Source: Amblyornis subalaris (lineage: Eukaryota; Chordata; Aves; Passeriformes; Ptilonorhynchidae). Taken from it: a DNA stretch of 64,000 nucleotides. The notes beneath the pieces were generated by a model. That model saw only the letters and a list, made by a program, of their open reading frames with translations. It had not been told where the DNA came from and did not search any database. The position numbers and the translations under genes are program-made. The DNA lies in NCBI GenBank assembly GCA_018881555.1, contig JACAXG010000081.1:2131457-2195456 (forward strand), written 5' to 3'. Below, in pieces: positions 59,121-64,000 of the stretch; the stretch's first letter is position 1; each line of letters starts with the position of its first letter.

Positions 59121-62100
59121 GTTATTTTGGTATCGGTTCTGTGGAGGGCGGGAGAGGAAAAAGACAAGAAATTATGGTTTTGACGTGTTTTTCTCCACAA
59201 CTGAACCTGCTGTGAGAAGAGAAAGAAAGAGCTTGAACCAGGGAGAAATCAGTTTGTGCTCCACCCTCAGCCAGTCTGGAGGAGCAGAGTCCCAAAAGCC
59301 CCCGGGAGGAGCTGCTGTGGGTCCCAGTGATGGGCACGCTGCATGGTGTGTGCAACATTCCCATGGGATTTGGTCCTAAAAAGCTCCAGCAGCACTGCAG
59401 GCAGAGGGGAAGGGGCTGGAACCAGGGTCAAGCCCATGTTCCCCGTGATTCCCCACTGCTCCAGCTTGGATCCCAGCACATCCATGAAGGGAGCAAGGAA
59501 AAGGTGGTGCTGGGGGATCAACCTGCTCTGGGAGAACTTGTGGGCACCCCGTGGGTGGCTTTTAAAGCTGGTGATCCCTCTGGGAAGANGGAGAANCAAA
59601 CAGANAGGGATANTGCATCATCTGTGGGGTTACAAACNTTGGATCCCTGGAGATGTCTCCTGATGTCTCTGGCTGGGAATGGGGATGGAATCCCAGGGAT
59701 GGCTTCACCTCTCCTTGCGGAGGAAGGGTTGGTTTGTCCATGCCCAGGGAACAAGTGTAACACTGCTTTCTCTTGCTGTTTCCTCTCCTCTCCCATGCAT
59801 GTCTCGGGGCAGCAAAGGGCAGGGAAGGCGTTGGGGGCGCTTGGTTCTGGTGTTTTGGGGTTTGCCCATTTGCTTGGTGGCTTTCACAGGCAGCTCTGGG
59901 CTTCCCTTCCCACAGGTAGAACCCACACTGTGNTCAGAGGATGGAGGTGAAACACAAGGAGAACAAAGGGATTTCCTTCTCCCCTGGGTGGGTTGGTCCT
60001 GCTCGGCTCTNGGAGGTGGCACCACCTGGTAACCCAAGGGCTGGTGCCAAATCTCCTCCTCAACCACCCCAAATGCCNTCACAGTGGTCATGGAGGAGCC
60101 CCTGGTGTGGGCTCAGAGTCAAGCCTTGGGTTCGAGTGTCACCGTGTGACCCCGGGGGTGTCCTGTCCCATTCTGTGCCTCAGTTTCCCCATCAGTGACA
60201 CATTTGTTAGGCTGGTCCCAGAAAATTGCAAACCGTAACTCGACATTAGGACAGTGGAAATGCACCAATTGGTGGCTGAGCACAACGGTGAGCGTTGTTG
60301 GGGCAGAGGAGGTGTTCGAGAGCAGCCAATTCTGAACATTTGCGTGTGGGAAACCATTTGAGCGCACAAAAAGCCACAGAAGTGTTTGCGGGCAAGGCAC
60401 CCTGAGGGAAGTGTCACAGCGTTTGCTGCACTGCTGAGCAGAAGCCATCCCCAAACTGGGCCAGTCTGTGCTCCCCAGCCCCGTTTCCAAGCCCAGGAGA
60501 GGCTCCAGCCGATGCCAAACCCTTCCTTTATCGGTGTCCTGTCGGCTTGTGGGCTCGTAAATATCTGAGCACCAGGAGCCTGCGGCAGAGGCCACCCTGC
60601 ACGGGCTCCTGGCAGAGCCGGTGATTGCTTCAAACCGCGGCCGCCAGCGTGCGGCACCGGCACGGCCGCGCTCCGGGACGCGGCAGCTGCCATCGGGGTG
60701 TGCATCCTCCCCCAGCCCGGCTGCCGGGGCTTTCAACACCCTCCAGAGAGATCGGGAGAGGGTGGGAGAATCACCCATCCGAGGTGGAGATGTCCCCGCT
60801 CCCAGCCAGCCCCTTCTCCCCGGATCGGCAGCTCCCAGCCCCCGACCCCGGCTGCGNGAGCGGCCGATCCCCGCCGAGCGCAGCCGGGCTGGTTCTGCTC
60901 CGCTCACTGACCTACTTTCCGCCACTTTCCTTGCCCGGTGTCGCCTCTCTGGCAGCCAAAACCTCACAAAATCCCTTATGGATCCGCTCTGGAGCTCACA
61001 GATACCTCCGAGGTGGGCACGGGGATGCTCCCCATTGTGCAGGGACCACACCGCTCACCTTGGCAGGAGCTCCTCTCCCTGCTGGGGGGCTCGAGCCCTC
61101 CAAACCCTGCTCATTTCCATCGAGGAAGGACAGGATTCAGGTGCCAGGAGAGCACTACCTCTGTTGCTCCTCCTGGAAAGCTCGGGACGCTCAAACCCCA
61201 TTACAGCCCATCGCGCGCGCCCCAGGGACCGGCAGGAATTTTTAGCCCTCCTGGCTGCCTGCGAGCAAATCCTCTTCCATTTGGCAAAGTGGGCACTTGG
61301 ATCCCGAGAGCACTTCCTGGGCCGGAGCTGCGAGGAGGCCATTAAGGANAATGCTGAGAGTGGGAGAGGGAAAACGATCCCAGAGCCCGGGATGCTGCCG
61401 CCCTCCCGGCGATGCTCCGCGGGTTTCTGGGGCGGTGGGGCTCGGGGAGGAGCTGGTGCCGGGTCCAGCCCTCGCTGCTGCAGTGCTGGTGATTCCAAAG
61501 AGCCTTCACCAGGCAGCTGGGTACAAAAAATTCNCAAGGGTGGGCGTGTGAAGCGGGGCCCCCACGATCTATCTTTAGGTAACCTCTAGGCAAAGGTTCG
61601 GAGCTTGCACAGCGCCGGGAGGCACATTTATCCTGCAGCTCTGGAAACCAGGCCAGGTCTCTCTTTCTCCTTCCCACTTCCTCCTTGCTCCTTCTTCTCC
61701 CTCCTTTGCATTCGTGCTGGGTGTTGAAAAACCTATTCCTGGGAGCAGCTCTCTCATCTGCACCCCAGCACGGTGGCCGGGGCGGGAGGAGGAGGGTTTA
61801 GGCAAAGGACAGCAATATTTGGGTGTATTAAACGTCAATCTGTGCTTTTACAGAGTCAGGATGGAGTCTGCTGAGGCCCCACATCTACAGAGCGTTAGGN
61901 CAGGCAAACAAGATCCAAGGACCGAAGCCAGCTCTACCCAAATATTGGAGTTACCCCAATATTTAGGCCTCTCGATGTCACCCCAGTTTCGTGGAGGAGG
62001 CACCCAGTGCCTTCCTCAGCCTGGAATACGGAGCTCTTGCTCAGACGTCACAGTGCCCTGGGCCTCCCTGTGCCCTCCCTCGTCTCCAAGGAGCCACGGT

Positions 62101-64000
62101 GAGATTGCCTCTGCTTTTGAACCTAAAAAAGAGCGGGACAAGTCGGGTGCAGGGGATCTGGGAGGTTTCCCGAAGGCTCAGCAGAAGGTTTGCCCCTCTC
62201 CCGCNCTCTGCGGTCGCCGTCGCTGGGCGAGGCTCACTCACCAGCCTGGCTGGGCGCAGGAGCTGGGGGCGTCGATCCGTCCCAGAATTCCACGACGCTC
62301 CACAGACGAGCCTTGGGGAGGTTGTTGGTTTAAAGGCTGCCTCGCTGAGTTCACAGGCACCCACGGGGACGGGGGCCGCGGCCCCCGGCTGGGCACACGA
62401 ACCCCAGGGCTGCCGAGAGCTCCGAGTTTGTTTTGCCNCTTCTTTCAAGCAGCCGAAGGCGGCTCCCGGCAAGAGCCGCGCCGGGGCCTGGGGAGATGGA
62501 GACGCCAAGGTCATCCCATCTCCAGCTCCTCACATCCTCAGGATCCCAGCCCGGCTCAGCCCACCCGCCAACCCCGCAGCGCCCTCGACCTCCCTCCCGC
62601 GGCACCGCCGGGATCCGGCCCCGGGGACGCGGATTCACCCGGAGAGAGGTGAAGGTTTGGGGCGGGCGAGGGAAGCAGAACAAATCTCTTCTGCCAGGCA
62701 CCTGCTCCCTGCCTCCGCAGCGGCGCCGAGGGCGCAGCGCTCCAGAGCGGAGCCTTTTCCGCCTGCGAGCGGGGTTGTCTCCCACTGTCCTTTTATCCTT
62801 GGCTAATTAAAGGCAAATCTCTGCCGAAGGAACGCGGTGCTTCGTAGCTGAGCTTTAATAACTCGAAAGTGGCTGCGAAATGCTCGGAGGCAGCTGCAGA
62901 AATCCTGGGCAGAAATAGCATTTTTATCTTGCAGCTTACCAGCTTTGGCTCCGGGGATAATAAATTCCGGAGTTGTGCGAGGAGGCAACGGCGGATACAG
63001 CCCCGCATTGTCCGAGTTTACAAAGGGATCAGTTGGGTGGATCAACTGGACTCACAAGTCCTCCCTGAGCAGGACAGAGAAATCCCACGGCAGGGGGACT
63101 GGGACATGGTGATCTTTAAGGTCTTTTCCATCCCAGACAATTCCATGAGATTACGTGGCCCTGGTGAGGTCCCACAAATCCCTGGGGGTGCTGTGGGGAA
63201 GAGCTTGAGGGAATCATGTCCCAGCAAACAAAGGGGTTTGATGCTCTCTGGCAGCTGGTTCTGGGTCCAAGTCCTCCCATCCCAAGGAGGTGTCTGCAGG
63301 CAGCTGGATCCCCCCTGGAAGGAGCATCACCCTGCTCCAGCTGCTGTAGGGGAAGGTGACAGAGCCTGGTCCCAGGTCCGGATGTTGGGTGAGATGTTCG
63401 AGATGGATCCTGTGGAGCCCAACACCAGGCTGGAAGGTGGAAAGCGTGGAGGGAAGGTGGATCATGGCTCTTGCCTTCCCATTTTGCTGCAGCTGCTCTC
63501 TGCCCCCTGCCAGCCCTGCGTGGTGGGAGGGCTTTGCTCCAAACCTCGTGTTTTATCCCTGTGGGACGACNGGGCAGGACCAGGGGAAAGGAGCTGGGCT
63601 GGAAGTTGGTTTTGCAGCTTCAGCTGCCTAAACCCGAGCAGCCTGGTCTGCTGGGGTCACCTGGGGCTCGATGTTCTCCGTGGAGGGACTGGCACCTNGG
63701 AGGGATGGAGGGATGAGGCTCCCCTTGGCTGTTGGCCTCCCTCCAGCAACTGCACAGATGGCTGCAACTTCTTCCACTTCCAGACTTGTCTGATCCATGC
63801 TCTTGAACATTCACATGCTGGTTATTTCCACTCTTTAAAAGGCAGAAGGAGAATTTAACCCTGAAGGACCTCCGTCACACCAGAACGAAGGATGCTCTGC
63901 ACTTGTGTAACATCTCCCGGCCAGGCAGCCCAAAGCGCTTTACTCACAAATGTTTTTACAGGTTTTGGGTTACTGTAATGCCCTGAAACCCTTAAGGATG
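59121..64000. other. Intergenic to right edge, no gene recognised
   Basis: GC-rich unique DNA. CpG-retaining parts at 60590-60960 and 62200-62800 could be promoters or enhancers. A 9-bp inverted repeat (aaatattgg/ccaatattt) lies at 61940-61964. Open frames at 60119-61051 (-), 61714-62652 (+) and 62869-63858 (+) lack domains, contain N codons, and the last crosses a CR1 remnant. KCNA10, expected next by synteny, is not seen. Confidence 0.5.
63105..63160 (+). mobile_element. CR1 LINE 3'-end remnant
   Basis: 'catggtgatctttaaggtct', 'tttccatcccagacaattcc', 'atgagatta': last ~55 bases of CR1 in sense orientation, diverged. Confidence 0.65.

Noticed and set aside
60119..61051. 310-codon minus-strand frame in CpG-rich DNA
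   Set aside because: Arg/Pro/Ser/Gly-rich composition typical of GC-rich noncoding DNA; overlapping frames on the other strand are equally open.
61714..62652. 312-codon plus-strand frame
   Set aside because: Contains four N codons, is low in complexity and has no domain; a second overlapping frame (61991-62806) is also open.
62869..63858. 329-codon plus-strand frame
   Set aside because: Crosses a CR1 remnant near 63105-63160 and has no domain or splice support. It could be a lineage-specific transcript but nothing shows it.

Overview
This is nuclear DNA from a bird, probably a songbird. It is GC- and CpG-rich with short intergenic spacing. About 18 fragments of the avian LINE family CR1 are scattered through it, recognisable by the conserved 3' segment that ends in 'ccaacc...gattctgtgat'. 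It also carries many minisatellites, one 620-base assembly gap and frequent isolated N bases. Two intronless reading frames encode Shaker-type (Kv1) voltage-gated potassium channel subunits in the same orientation: KCNA3 (Kv1.3) at 20549-22312 and KCNA2 (Kv1.2) at 51411-52910. This tandem is the vertebrate KCNA3-KCNA2(-KCNA10) cluster. No KCNA10-like frame is present; if synteny holds, it lies past the right edge.

Layout. 1-20000: intergenic, with a pentanucleotide microsatellite at the left end, eight CR1 fragments, three tandem repeats and a CpG-retaining block at 8.1-8.8 kb that looks like a conserved regulatory element. 20.0-23.0 kb: KCNA3 with a CpG-island promoter and a presumed 3' UTR holding a perfect hairpin. 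23-48 kb: intergenic, with CR1 fragments, a 750-base CATCC-type minisatellite at 31 kb, a 28-bp minisatellite interrupted by the gap at 40.6-41.2 kb, and several AT-rich or CpG-retaining candidate regulatory blocks. 48-51.4 kb: KCNA2 5' region, with strong donor sites, a CpG island, a candidate noncoding exon and polypyrimidine-rich acceptors just before the coding exon. 51.4-59.1 kb: KCNA2 coding sequence and a possible 6-kb 3' UTR ending at an AATAAA near 59.1 kb. 59.1-64 kb: intergenic.

Function. Both proteins have a T1 tetramerisation domain, six membrane segments, a full S4 voltage sensor, the TVGYGD potassium filter, the PVP hinge in S6 and a C-terminal TDV PDZ ligand. Kv1.2 and Kv1.3 can co-assemble into tetramers that carry low-threshold delayed-rectifier current in axons (Kv1.2) and in lymphocytes and neurons (Kv1.3).

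No novel multi-gene system was found. The most interesting signals are a 149-base near-identical tract shared by the two paralogues, suggesting gene conversion; two in-frame starts in KCNA3 with an overlapping upstream ORF that ends exactly at the second start; a shared 16-mer after a poly(A) tract in both 3' regions; and an identical downstream flank on two CR1 copies.
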